Source: Parabacteroides massiliensis (GTDB taxonomy: Bacteria; Bacteroidota; Bacteroidia; Bacteroidales; Tannerellaceae). From it: DNA of 64,000 nt. The translations under genes were made by a program, and so were the position numbers. Shown in pieces: positions 6,378-13,968 of the stretch. Numbering within the stretch: the first letter of the stretch is position 1; each line of letters starts with the position of its first letter. The stretch spans positions 372,001 to 436,000 of the forward strand of contig NZ_LT700190.1 in the NCBI RefSeq assembly GCF_900155425.1, in the 5' to 3' direction. The notes under the pieces are model-generated. The model did no database searches. It worked only from the letters and a program-made list of their open reading frames with translations, and was not told the origin of the DNA.

Positions 6378-8810
6378 TCAAGATTTGGCTCTCAGCCCGT
6401 CAAAATTGAAATCTACGGAGATGGTAAACCCACCTTGGTTCACATAGATAGAATACTCCCTGCTGTCTGGGTTCACCTCCATGATTTTTCCCAGACCGAA
6501 AAGCGGGTGTATTACTTCGTCTCCGGCTTTCCACATGAGAGCCGGGGCAGTGGGTTCAACCACCTCTTCCGTTGGTTGGGATTCCGGTTCATCGGCAGGT
6601 AAACAGTCAGTCGTATTATCGTCTTTGGGAGCGTCTGTAATCACTGTGAGTCCCTTATAGTCCATACGGATATGCATCAGGCTGTCAGTACGGTCCATCC
6701 GGATAAGATACTCATTACGGGAACTTTCCACCTTTTCAATGGTACCGTCACCAAATGCCGGATGTTTGACACGTGTTCCGATTGTCAGCACATCATAATC
6801 TCCATTGGAATCAAATTCCAGTCCTTCATTTTGGATGATTTTCCGGGTCATCTCTGCCAGGTATTCGGGCACATACCCATTACGTTGGATGCGTTTGCTG
6901 TCTATCTCAAAGATAAACCTGGACGGCACCCTGTTGCCGCCACCGTAGAATTGTCCTTCGTTCTCGGTGATAAACAGTTGCAGTTTGGCACGGGTTACGG
7001 CCACGTACGCTAACCGGCGTTCCTCTTCCAACCCTTCACGACGGGTCTCAGACACACACCGCTGGTTGGGCATGACACCCTCGTTGCATCCGATAAGGAA
7101 CACATAGGGAAATTCCAGTCCCTTGGACTGGTGTATGGTCATCAGTTTGATGCTGTCTTCTTTATCCTTGGCATCCACGTTGGTGTACAAGGAAATGTCC
7201 TGAAGGTATGTCTTCAATGAAAAATCTTCATCATCCTTATGCTCGTTTTCATAAGACAGGATGGAGTTCTGAAGCTCTACTACGTTGTCCAGCCTTTCGG
7301 TATCCTCAGATTCCCGTAATTCTTTCATGATACCGGTCTGGTCCAAAATATATGTTGCCAAGTCAGAAATTGAGCCGCCTTTTAGTCCCTGAATCTGATT
7401 GGCCAGTTTGATGTATTCGGCAGCACCGGAGCGGGTGACCTCCTTGACAGAACCATAATGCTTGAGCAGGGCGGCAAAGTATGAGCTTCCGTCCGCTTTG
7501 GCCAGTTCCTTAATCCGGTTGATAAAAGCCTTTCCCAACTTACGGGACGGATAGTTGTATGTCCGAAGGAAAGCCATGTCATTGTCGGGAGTCTCGGCCA
7601 TGGTCAGATAAGCCATGACATCCTTAATCTCCTTGCGTTCGAAGAACCGCATACCACCAAACACCTGATACTTGATACCATTTTGGATGAACGCCTGTTC
7701 GACGGAACGGGAGAGGGCAGACACACGGAACAATACGGCGATGTCATCAGACTTGGCTCCATTTTCAAGTAAACTCTGTACCTTGGATGCCACATATAGT
7801 GACTCGTTCTTGTCATTATCGGCATGAATCCATTCAATCGGGCTGCCCGGATCAACGTTGTCGGTGTATAATTCCTTCTTCACACGTAAACGGTTGTGTA
7901 CAATGATGTCGTTGGCCGCTCCAAGGATAGTAGGTGTTGAACGGTAATTTTGGTCCAGCACTATCGTGGTGCATGGGGAGAACACCTTGTCAAACTTGAC
8001 CAACCCCTCGGGACGTGCCCCTCTAAAAGAATAGATGGCCTGGTCAGGATCTCCTACGACAAACAAGTTCCGGCAAGCTTTAGCCAACAATTCCAGCATG
8101 GCCCATTGACGTCTGGAGTTGTCCTGTGTCTCGTCAACCATGATATAGCTGAAAGCGTTTGACCAAGTGTCAAGCACCTGATGGTTTGTCTGAAGAAGAT
8201 ACAGCGTAAAGGAAATCAGGTCATTGAAATCCAAGGACAAGTTCTTGCGCTGCAGGGTCAGGTAATTCAGCAGGATCCTGTCTTTCACTTCTGCTTCTGC
8301 CGGGATGACAGGGTCATTGGGAGCGACAAGCAGCTTGACAACATGTTCCCATCCCTCTCCGGTCTTGCACATCTCTATGTGTTTCAGGGCATCCTTGGCT
8401 GTAATGCCGTCATTGGATGAAAGACCCATTTCTTCGAATACCTCTTTGATCAATGATTTCTGGTCAGTCATATCCAGGATGCTGAATGTCTGCTGGTATC
8501 CCAATCGCTGGATCTCGCGTCTGAGAACCTTCACACAGAAACTGTGGAAAGTACAGATGTATTCGTCAGTGATGTTCTCGCCCAAAAGCTGCTTTACTCT
8601 GCCACGCATTTCAGCTGCCGCCTTGTTGGTGAAGGTAACACAGAGGATTCGGTTGGAAGGAACACCGATTTCCTGCACCAGATAGGCAAAGCGATGTGTC
8701 AAAGTCTTAGTTTTGCCACTGCCTGCTCCGGCAATGATACGGAAGTAGCCTTCTGTAGCCTGGACAGCCTCACGCTGTCTGTCATTCAGTGATTCTAATA
8801 TACGACTCAT
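6378..8810 (-). CDS. UvrD/PcrA-type superfamily 1 DNA helicase with two C-terminal Tudor-like repeats
   Basis: An 810-aa 3'-5' helicase. Visible motifs: Q-motif LNDRQREAVQ (8-17), Walker A AGAGSGKT (about 27-34), motif II VDETQD, motif III VVGDPDQAIYSFRGA, motif IV LDQNYRST, motif V LMTIHQSKGLEF and motif VI VAVTRAK. The C-terminus holds two copies of the PcrA-type domain: GTRVKHPAFGDGTIEKV and GDEVIHPLFGLGKIMEV, separated by a Pro/Glu-rich linker. PcrA and UvrD normally have one such domain, which in PcrA and UvrD binds RNA polymerase, so the duplication is unusual. In a mobile element it may serve replication, repair after transfer, or displacement of bound proteins. First gene of an operon with 5970-6338. 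Confidence 0.93.
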   Translation of the reverse strand: MSRILESLNDRQREAVQATEGYFRIIAGAGSGKTKTLTHRFAYLVQEIGVPSNRILCVTFTNKAAAEMRGRVKQLLGENITDEYICTFHSFCVKVLRREIQRLGYQQTFSILDMTDQKSLIKEVFEEMGLSSNDGITAKDALKHIEMCKTGEGWEHVVKLLVAPNDPVIPAEAEVKDRILLNYLTLQRKNLSLDFNDLISFTLYLLQTNHQVLDTWSNAFSYIMVDETQDNSRRQWAMLELLAKACRNLFVVGDPDQAIYSFRGARPEGLVKFDKVFSPCTTIVLDQNYRSTPTILGAANDIIVHNRLRVKKELYTDNVDPGSPIEWIHADNDKNESLYVASKVQSLLENGAKSDDIAVLFRVSALSRSVEQAFIQNGIKYQVFGGMRFFERKEIKDVMAYLTMAETPDNDMAFLRTYNYPSRKLGKAFINRIKELAKADGSSYFAALLKHYGSVKEVTRSGAAEYIKLANQIQGLKGGSISDLATYILDQTGIMKELRESEDTERLDNVVELQNSILSYENEHKDDEDFSLKTYLQDISLYTNVDAKDKEDSIKLMTIHQSKGLEFPYVFLIGCNEGVMPNQRCVSETRREGLEEERRLAYVAVTRAKLQLFITENEGQFYGGGNRVPSRFIFEIDSKRIQRNGYVPEYLAEMTRKIIQNEGLEFDSNGDYDVLTIGTRVKHPAFGDGTIEKVESSRNEYLIRMDRTDSLMHIRMDYKGLTVITDAPKDDNTTDCLPADEPESQPTEEVVEPTAPALMWKAGDEVIHPLFGLGKIMEVNPDSREYSIYVNQGGFTISVDFNFDGLRAKS

Positions 8811-8821
8811 AATTTCAGTTT

Positions 8822-8998
8822 TTAGATAGTACGGTTGGCCATATTGACCAATGCGATTACGGCGATGGAACCGGCTTCTGATCCATCGTCAGAGATGAAA
8901 CGGGCAAAGCCGTCCGATACATGTTTCACGGTTGCAGGGATACCCGCATGCATAAACTGGAATCCCGGGATAATATCGTTTGAAGTAATACGTTTCAT
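8822..8998 (-). CDS. hypothetical protein, 58 aa
   Basis: Starts MKRITSNDIIPGFQFMHAGI, ends ALVNMANRTI. A clean frame with ATG, 11 nt before the helicase start, so it is probably translated in the same operon. Hydrophobic C-terminal helix, no charge block. Function unknown. Confidence 0.6.
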   Translation of the reverse strand: MKRITSNDIIPGFQFMHAGIPATVKHVSDGFARFISDDGSEAGSIAVIALVNMANRTI

Positions 8999-9031
8999 AG
9001 GTCTTGTTTTTTAATGGTTAAAGTGAGTGAT

Positions 9032-9346
9032 TTAACAATCGCAATCTGCATCTTCCAGCAGTTCCTTGGTATAAGGGGAGTAGATTGTTCCGGATTCGAC
9101 GGCTTCCGCTTCCACTGCAAACAATCCGGTCCCTTTCTCGTAATACAGTTCCAACTCAATGGGAGTGCCGGAAACATACGCTTCGGCTTCTTCCCTAGTC
9201 TTGAACTGATTCTGTTCTATCAGTTCGTCCACCTTATTGGCGAATGCAGTAGGATACTTGTCCGGAGCCAGGGTCACCATGATTGAATCGTAACAGTCAC
9301 TATTGTTTAATTTCATAATCTTCGTCTTTAATGTTTTGGTAATCAA
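9032..9346 (-). CDS. hypothetical protein, 104 aa
   Basis: Starts MITKTLKTKIMKLNNSDCYD; MKLNNSDCYDSIM eleven codons in is an alternative start. The region around IEQNQFKTREEAEAYVSGTP is a helix, and the last residues are DADCDC. It overlaps the stop of the 9343-9645 gene by 4 nt (ATGA type), indicating coupling. Confidence 0.6.
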   Translation of the reverse strand: MITKTLKTKIMKLNNSDCYDSIMVTLAPDKYPTAFANKVDELIEQNQFKTREEAEAYVSGTPIELELYYEKGTGLFAVEAEAVESGTIYSPYTKELLEDADCDC

Positions 9347-9645
9347 TATCCGGCTTTCTTCTGGCGGGAATTTGCCACGAAGGTCTTGTTGTTCCCGGTA
9401 AGCTTGATTTCACCAAGGTTTTCCCAATCACCGTTGGCCCATGTTTTTGTGATACTTGAACCCTTGTATTTGTCCATGTTTGCCTTAATAAGCTTCTTGG
9501 CCGGAGGGAGAGAGTAGAAAGTGAAGGTGTCTTTGGTTTCTTCGCAATCTACGTCATGTTCCCACTGTTTGGTCTTTTGGTTGAACTTGTCCCCTTTGTA
9601 GTGGCGGGTGACAGGCTCTGTAAAATATACACTATATGTTTTCAT
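9343..9645 (-). CDS. hypothetical protein, 100 aa
   Basis: The start MKTYSVYFTEPVTRHYKGDK is preferred over an upstream in-frame ATG that would overlap the previous gene. Beta-rich, lysine-rich, ending RQKKAGY. Middle gene of a three-gene operon (9657-10178, this one, 9032-9346). No family recognised. Confidence 0.6.
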   Translation of the reverse strand: MKTYSVYFTEPVTRHYKGDKFNQKTKQWEHDVDCEETKDTFTFYSLPPAKKLIKANMDKYKGSSITKTWANGDWENLGEIKLTGNNKTFVANSRQKKAGY

Positions 9646-9656
9646 ACGCTTAATTA

Positions 9657-10178
9657 TTAGTCTTTGATAACTCCGATAACATAAGTATTCGAATCGAACG
9701 ACCATTCCATTGTTTCCTTATCTATCGTCTCATAATAATGGCCATGGCAGGCTATTACCAATTGGGTTTCGTCGATACTCTTGATCTCGTCAAGCAATTC
9801 TTTGCGGGCAGACACAAATTTCTCCAAGTCTTCAAGACTGTTGATATCATCCAGTAATGGCTTTACTTCGTCTTCATAAAACGATTCCACACTGCTTGAG
9901 TCGAATGCCATGTAATCATCGCCATAATTTTCGGCTGAAATGCGCATCGGCTCGAATGTCGTATTGCGGTCTCTGACATAGAGTTGCCAACCTGCTTTTT
10001 TCCAGAAAGTAGTGATACGCAATCCGTATTTCTCGGCCAATTTCTCTGCCTCTGAAAAATTAGGGAAACCGGTGATTGCATATTTAACCGACTGGGGATA
10101 TCCATTTTTCCCGGTTGTGGTACTAATCACATCCAGATTGTTTTCCTCTGCTACTTCGTGAATATTAAATTCTTCCAT
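9657..10178 (-). CDS. hypothetical protein, 173 aa
   Basis: Starts MEEFNIHEVAEENNLDVIST. The N-terminal half resembles small alpha/beta domains (GFPNFSEAEKLAEKYGLRIT), the C-terminal half is acidic and helical. Not assigned. A TAGTATCTTTAC box about 30 nt upstream of the ATG is a clear minus-strand promoter for the operon. Confidence 0.65.
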   Translation of the reverse strand: MEEFNIHEVAEENNLDVISTTTGKNGYPQSVKYAITGFPNFSEAEKLAEKYGLRITTFWKKAGWQLYVRDRNTTFEPMRISAENYGDDYMAFDSSSVESFYEDEVKPLLDDINSLEDLEKFVSARKELLDEIKSIDETQLVIACHGHYYETIDKETMEWSFDSNTYVIGVIKD

Positions 10179-10273
10179 ATTGTCTTTGATTTTCTTTACT
10201 GATGTAAAGATACTAATTCTTTTTCAGACACTTACATAATGAGTAAAGAGGTTTGATTTTAACTTACAACCCT

Positions 10274-10290
10274 ACTTTACCATTGAAGCG
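10274..10290 (-). repeat. element A 17-mer, copy 6
   Basis: Plus-strand ACTTTACCATTGAAGCG. The AGGGAG/CTCCCT hairpin overlapping the end of the next upstream small gene (about 10303-10317) takes the terminator position. Confidence 0.75.
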
Positions 10291-10300
10291 GACACCATTT

Positions 10301-10393
10301 TTAGGGAGTTACTCCCTCTATATAATATTGCTGGAGTGGAATATCATTACGGACAATCCACAACACGGTTTTCTGTCCCTCCTTTTTCAGCAT
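10301..10393 (-). CDS. possible micro-protein, 30 aa
   Basis: MLKKEGQKTVLWIVRNDIPL continues to YYIEGVTP and a TAA. An AGGAGG sequence right after the preceding gene's stop lies about 27 nt upstream of the ATG, further than usual, so a non-ATG start nearer the AGGAGG is possible. The frame is short and the call is tentative. Confidence 0.4.
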   Translation of the reverse strand: MLKKEGQKTVLWIVRNDIPLQQYYIEGVTP

Positions 10394-10426
10394 AGTAGTG
10401 ACAAAACTCCGTTTGATTCCTCCTGC

Positions 10427-10591
10427 TTAAACCAAATCCAGAATCTTTTTATCAATATACTGTTTAAGTTCCGGCAGAACTTCTTCCGAATACTCTTCAT
10501 TGATAAAATCCACAGATATGTCACACTGAATGCGCAAAAGCCATAATGGTTTGTTGTGTGGCCGTTTGCAGCGGTAAGCTAATTTCCCCAT
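10427..10591 (-). CDS. small hypothetical protein, 54 aa
   Basis: Starts MGKLAYRCKRPHNKPLWLLR, ends QYIDKKILDLV. ATG start and AT-rich leader. Basic N-terminus and acidic helical C-terminus. Found by reading the gap between larger genes; the alternative plus-strand frame here looks non-coding. Confidence 0.55.
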   Translation of the reverse strand: MGKLAYRCKRPHNKPLWLLRIQCDISVDFINEEYSEEVLPELKQYIDKKILDLV

Positions 10592-10636
10592 TTCTATCAA
10601 TTTTAATTCTTATAGGATTATATATTAAACTACATA

Positions 10637-10656
10637 GGAAGCCGGTGTTGGCTTCC
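10637..10656 (-). terminator. stem-loop after the 10690-11103 gene
   Basis: 7-bp stem GGAAGCC/GGCTTCC with a 6-nt loop, 34 nt after the stop codon at 10690. Belongs to the same hairpin class (transcript centre CCAACACCGG). Confidence 0.6.
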
Positions 10657-10689
10657 GGGCAGGGTGCCCACAAGTGAACAACAAAATTG

Positions 10690-11103
10690 TCATTCACCGA
10701 ATTTCAGGCTTAACTGGCCGCCAGGTTCTCTATAGTCAGGATTGGCTAGCATGAACGCTTTCCGAAGAGCTTCGGTGATACGCTCGCGCATGTTCTTGGA
10801 TACGTGGTTCTTATCCGCTTCGCTGTTTGACTCCAATAAAAGCTCCAGACTGCCGTTAAACGGTTTCTCATCCAGAAACAAGTCGTATCCGGTGAAAATG
10901 CGGTTCTGGGCTTTGGCGTCCGTCATTTCTTCTTCATCCTGATATCTCACAAACACCGTATCCTGAGTTGCAGACAGCACGCGCTGTCCTCTCTCCCTGC
11001 GACATGAGAGGTCATTTTCAAACATGACAGAAAGTGAGCGTTTCTTGCGTACTGCATTTATCTTAGACCACCCGTAATAAACTTTCAGCTTTTCCATATC
11101 CAT
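10690..11103 (-). CDS. hypothetical protein, 137 aa
   Basis: Starts MDMEKLKVYYGWSKINAVRK; a basic N-terminal third (KKRSLSVMFENDLSCRRERG) precedes an acidic middle and a helical C-terminus that ends SLKFGE. No known family. It directly follows the 59-aa gene at 11140-11319. Confidence 0.6.
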   Translation of the reverse strand: MDMEKLKVYYGWSKINAVRKKRSLSVMFENDLSCRRERGQRVLSATQDTVFVRYQDEEEMTDAKAQNRIFTGYDLFLDEKPFNGSLELLLESNSEADKNHVSKNMRERITEALRKAFMLANPDYREPGGQLSLKFGE

Positions 11104-11139
11104 CTTTCCCCTTTATTAGTTTCTAAATCTCTTTTTCTT

Positions 11140-11319
11140 TTAAAGACTTTTACGCAAGGATTTAATTGCCCATTCAGCACCAGCTTTGAAATCCTCTCTA
11201 CAATCAGAACGCCGGCGCTCGTAGTCATCATTGTTGACCTCCTTCAATACCTCTTTTCTGAAAGTGGTTTTATGTTCAGCATATTTTGCTGATTCTTTAT
11301 CTATTTCAAATCTTTCCAT
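11140..11319 (-). CDS. small hypothetical protein, 59 aa
   Basis: Starts MERFEIDKESAKYAEHKTTF, ends IKSLRKSL. Highly charged and predicted all-helical (EVNNDDYERRRSDCREDF). The ATG lies 7 nt after the stop of the carrier-domain gene 11327-11935, suggesting one transcript. Confidence 0.6.
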   Translation of the reverse strand: MERFEIDKESAKYAEHKTTFRKEVLKEVNNDDYERRRSDCREDFKAGAEWAIKSLRKSL

Positions 11320-11326
11320 ATTCCAT

Positions 11327-11935
11327 TTATTTGTTGGCTAATGTTTGATTCACATAATTGATAATCTCCGAACCTGTCGTTTCGTCGTTGACCCAGTTGA
11401 AGTCGAAAGAGGTATCAAATTCATTCTCTATTTTCATACAGATTTCCACGACATCCAGACTGTCGAATCCTTGGTTAAGCAGCGTTTCGTTCAGATTCAC
11501 CTCTTCATTTATCTGACATATCAGGATTCTATGAATCTTTTTCTCTACCATTTTCTCTTTGCCATTCGAATCAGACTCTGCGGATCTGTCAGACATATTC
11601 AAATCGATACCCTTCATTTCCGGAATCAGATCGCATACGTCTGCATATTTAATCACCTCGTATCCTTTGCTGGAGATCTGTGAGTGTACCTTGCCATGAT
11701 ATTTACCGTCTTTCCAAGGAGCGATTTCCGAAAGTATCTGATCTCCCTGTCTTAGGATAGTCAAATACTGGCCGTCTGCCGGATGTTCGAACGGTTCATG
11801 CCAAACTGAGTTGATGCGCCAGAGGGCACCGGTTAGGAATCCTTTGATATAATAATCGTTCTTCTCGGAATTAAAGATTCCGAAATCAATCACTGCTGAA
11901 GATACAGCTTCACGTTCTATTGTCTTTATGTCCAT
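11327..11935 (-). CDS. fusion of DUF551-like N-terminal region with acyl-carrier-protein-like C-terminal domain
   Basis: A 202-aa protein. Residues about 25-105 (WHEPFEHPADGQYLTILRQG, then ADVCDLIPEM) look like the small beta domains often found in phage and element accessory genes. After a Ser/Glu linker (112-128), residues 130-200 read as a phosphopantetheine-binding carrier: INEEVNLNETLLNQGFDSLD followed by VVEICMKIENEFD, with Ser159 in the DSL motif where the prosthetic group attaches. Free carrier proteins serve lipid or peptide synthesis; one attached to an accessory gene of a mobile element is unusual. A ketosynthase or ligase partner is not visible nearby. The carrier assignment is good, the N-terminal one tentative. 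Confidence 0.7.
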   Translation of the reverse strand: MDIKTIEREAVSSAVIDFGIFNSEKNDYYIKGFLTGALWRINSVWHEPFEHPADGQYLTILRQGDQILSEIAPWKDGKYHGKVHSQISSKGYEVIKYADVCDLIPEMKGIDLNMSDRSAESDSNGKEKMVEKKIHRILICQINEEVNLNETLLNQGFDSLDVVEICMKIENEFDTSFDFNWVNDETTGSEIINYVNQTLANK

Positions 11936-12126
11936 AAGTTTTTTAGTAGGTTCCTGATTAAGTTTCCTCTTTGAAACAATGTAAAGATACTAATTATAAG
12001 CCAGATAGTTATACAACCCCAAAAGGGAAATAAAGATTCGGGGTCAGATGATACTTCTCCAATTAAGCGGGACCCACTGTTCCGGAGGGCAAGGTGGATT
12101 TGCTCAATGGTAAGATTAGTATCCAT
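11926..12126 (-). CDS. possible small membrane protein, 66 aa
   Basis: MDTNLTIEQIHLALRNSGSR precedes one hydrophobic segment (WGCITIWLIISIFTLF). The frame starts 15 nt after the previous gene's stop. Against it: a copy of the element's intergenic 17-mer and a TATCTTTAC promoter box both lie inside the frame, which suggests the stretch is really intergenic. Confidence 0.3.
   Translation of the reverse strand: MDTNLTIEQIHLALRNSGSRLIGEVSSDPESLFPFWGCITIWLIISIFTLFQRGNLIRNLLKNLWT
12053..12069 (-). repeat. element A 17-mer, copy 7
   Basis: Plus-strand ACTTCTCCAATTAAGCG. It lies 84 bp before the TATCTTTAC promoter box of the carrier-domain gene. Confidence 0.65.
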
Positions 12127-12141
12127 AATTTGTAGGTTGCC

Positions 12142-12570
12142 TTACTTCGTAAAATACCATAGCAGTGTAACAGCGGCCACTGCCCATCCGGATGCTGCAA
12201 CAAGCATCCATAAAAATCGCGTTTTATTCACGGAATCAATTTTGTTGTTGCATATATTGATCATATCTACAGCCTTGCCGAACTTCTGTTCAACGGAATT
12301 ATTCAACTCACTCTTGACTATCTTTCTGAATCTTTCTCTCAACTTGTCGGGAATAAAGAACCTTTCAGACCGATACTTGATATACGGTCTGAAATCTATG
12401 CGAAAAACATGGCGGGTATCATGGCCGGTCTCTATATTTATCTCAATCTCTGCGACTCCTTTTTTCTCCCACAAATCGGCAGCTTTCTGGTTTATCTGTT
12501 CTTCATTGAGTTTAGCAAGTTCCGCCAACTTGTTATATTCGTATTCATCCAATTGAACTATTTTCTTCAT
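12142..12570 (-). CDS. hypothetical tail-anchored membrane protein, 142 aa
   Basis: Starts MKKIVQLDEYEYNKLAELAK and continues as a helical, charged region likely to form a coiled coil (about 1-40 and 75-110). The last 25 residues hold a single hydrophobic segment, FLWMLVAASGWAVAAVTLLW, so the protein is probably anchored by its C-terminus. No family recognised. Confidence 0.65.
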   Translation of the reverse strand: MKKIVQLDEYEYNKLAELAKLNEEQINQKAADLWEKKGVAEIEINIETGHDTRHVFRIDFRPYIKYRSERFFIPDKLRERFRKIVKSELNNSVEQKFGKAVDMINICNNKIDSVNKTRFLWMLVAASGWAVAAVTLLWYFTK

Positions 12571-12898
12571 AGCTATTTCTTATTTTTATTTGGTTTCTAA
12601 TTTTTGCCGCTTCACTCATGCACATCTTACACCATGATGTGAGGCAGTGATATTCCTTATCGTTATGTTTGATAATTCGAGTATAGAACCGATGTAAAGG
12701 CAATGACCTCCCACAGTGTGGACATACTTTCTGACCAATCTGAACATATGTTATGGTCTTTGCCTTGCGTTTAACTAACGTGCATCCCTTGCATTCTTCC
12801 AACTTGCCTTTGTACTTGCGGCATTTATGGAGGGATATTTTACCGCAGGGAGCGAATTTCCTGCATCCAGGTCGGGGTTCAGTGTGATAGGTGTTCAT
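12545..12898 (-). CDS. cysteine-rich zinc-binding-like protein, about 117 aa
   Basis: The start MNTYHTEPRPGCRKFAPCGK at 12898 is chosen because it lies 10 nt after the stop of the preceding gene; upstream ATGs would overlap that gene. Cysteines come in sets: GCRKFAPCG, CRKYKGKLEECKGC, then CPHCGRSLPLHRFY and CLTSWCKMCMSE. The second half looks like an HNH-type or zinc-ribbon fold without its full catalytic set. Its 3' end overlaps the 12142-12570 start by 26 nt. Confidence 0.6.
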   Translation of the reverse strand: MNTYHTEPRPGCRKFAPCGKISLHKCRKYKGKLEECKGCTLVKRKAKTITYVQIGQKVCPHCGRSLPLHRFYTRIIKHNDKEYHCLTSWCKMCMSEAAKIRNQIKIRNSYEENSSIG

Positions 12899-12908
12899 TT
12901 CATCAGAC

Positions 12909-13085
12909 TTATTTGTCAGTAAGCGTCTTATGCTCTCCATCCTTACTGTATATTCCTTTATTGATCTCGACATTGTAGCCTGCTATAAAGCCCTGCTTGC
13001 CAGATATCATGTCAATGTCAGGTTTCTTCGACTTTCGGGCATTTTTTATATCACCCATCTCTTTCTTCAAGAATTCGTCAATCAT
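12909..13085 (-). CDS. hypothetical protein at the element A/B junction, 58 aa, probably cut
   Basis: Reads MIDEFLKKEMGDIKNARKSK to a TAA at 12909. The ATG sits exactly where the sequence changes to element B, and the open frame continues upstream only through element B DNA. So the promoter, and perhaps an N-terminal part, were lost when element B arrived. Lysine-rich, no motif. Confidence 0.5.
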   Translation of the reverse strand: MIDEFLKKEMGDIKNARKSKKPDIDMISGKQGFIAGYNVEINKGIYSKDGEHKTLTDK

Positions 13086-13713
13086 GTCGTTGTTAGAAAC
13101 GGTAAACGATGAGAACGGGAACACGGTCACCGACCGTAGCCGATTCGCTTTCGTGCGCAAGGAGAACGGAGAAGCCGATGTCGTGTTCTATCCGGTGCTG
13201 AAGAAATTCTCCTTGGAGAAATACAGTGAGGAACAACAGAAGCAGCTCTGTTCCGGTAAAGTCATTCTTGCCGACACGGTAACGGCTGACGGGCGAAAGA
13301 CAAAGGCATTCGTGCAGATCGATACCGAGACCAATCAGGTCATGTCCGTCCCCACGCAGGTCATCGCCCGGAACCTACAGGTGATGGCAGAAGAACTGAA
13401 ACTCAGCAATGCCGAAATCAAGGTGATGCAACAGGGCGAACCGCTGACCTTTGTAATGCAAGACGAACCTGTAACGGTCGGAATCAGCCTGTACGAGAAG
13501 GACGGCATCCACTTCTGTCAGGGAGACGCCAAGAAATGGAGCGAGAAGACCAAAAGAGAATGGGATAAATACACCTTCGGCTGTTACGGTTGCTGGATGA
13601 TGGACGATAACGGCAATCTCGACTATATCCCGGAAGAGCAATACACGGAAGAACTCTGGAACGAACAGAAAAAGAGTGCCCAACGCAATATGGGTGCAGG
13701 ACTTCACAAGTAA
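13084..13713 (+). pseudogene. 5'-truncated element B protein (DUF3945/DUF4099-like)
   Basis: The frame from 13084 (MSLLETVNDENGNTVTDRSR) to 13713 resembles an internal-to-C-terminal part of the large conjugative-element proteins that sit before the next two genes in Bacteroides mobile DNA. Visible parts: FAFVRKENGEADVVFYPVLK, a segment VPTQVIARNLQVMAEELKLS, and a C-terminal KREWDKYTFGCYGCWMMDDN. The codons before 13084 read through element A sequence in antisense, so the native start is missing. It may still yield a 209-aa product from the ATG. Family naming is from general resemblance. Confidence 0.55.
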
Positions 13714-13734
13714 AACCTTTCAAACACTGTAATT

Positions 13735-13959
13735 ATGGCACAAAACACCTATTATCCCGAAGAAGTGCTCATCGAGAAGATGGAGCGCGGAGAATACGGC
13801 TGGCTGGATTACGTCAACCACTTTTCTGCCGAATGGCAGGAAGAACTGGTGGAATACTGCAAAGCGCACTCGCTCACGATTGATGATGCGGCAGCCGAGC
13901 AATTCGTCCACTACAAGAGTGAACAATTAGAAGCCGCTATGGAAAGCGGTGAAGCATAA
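13735..13959 (+). CDS. small conserved element protein, 74 aa
   Basis: MAQNTYYPEEVLIEKMERGE is acidic and helical throughout. It sits 21 nt after the truncated gene and 9 nt before the 539-aa gene, so the three form one operon. Small proteins of this look commonly sit between the DUF genes of Bacteroides conjugative elements; no function is known to me. Confidence 0.65.
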   Translation: MAQNTYYPEEVLIEKMERGEYGWLDYVNHFSAEWQEELVEYCKAHSLTIDDAAAEQFVHYKSEQLEAAMESGEA

Positions 13960-13968
13960 ACACGGACT

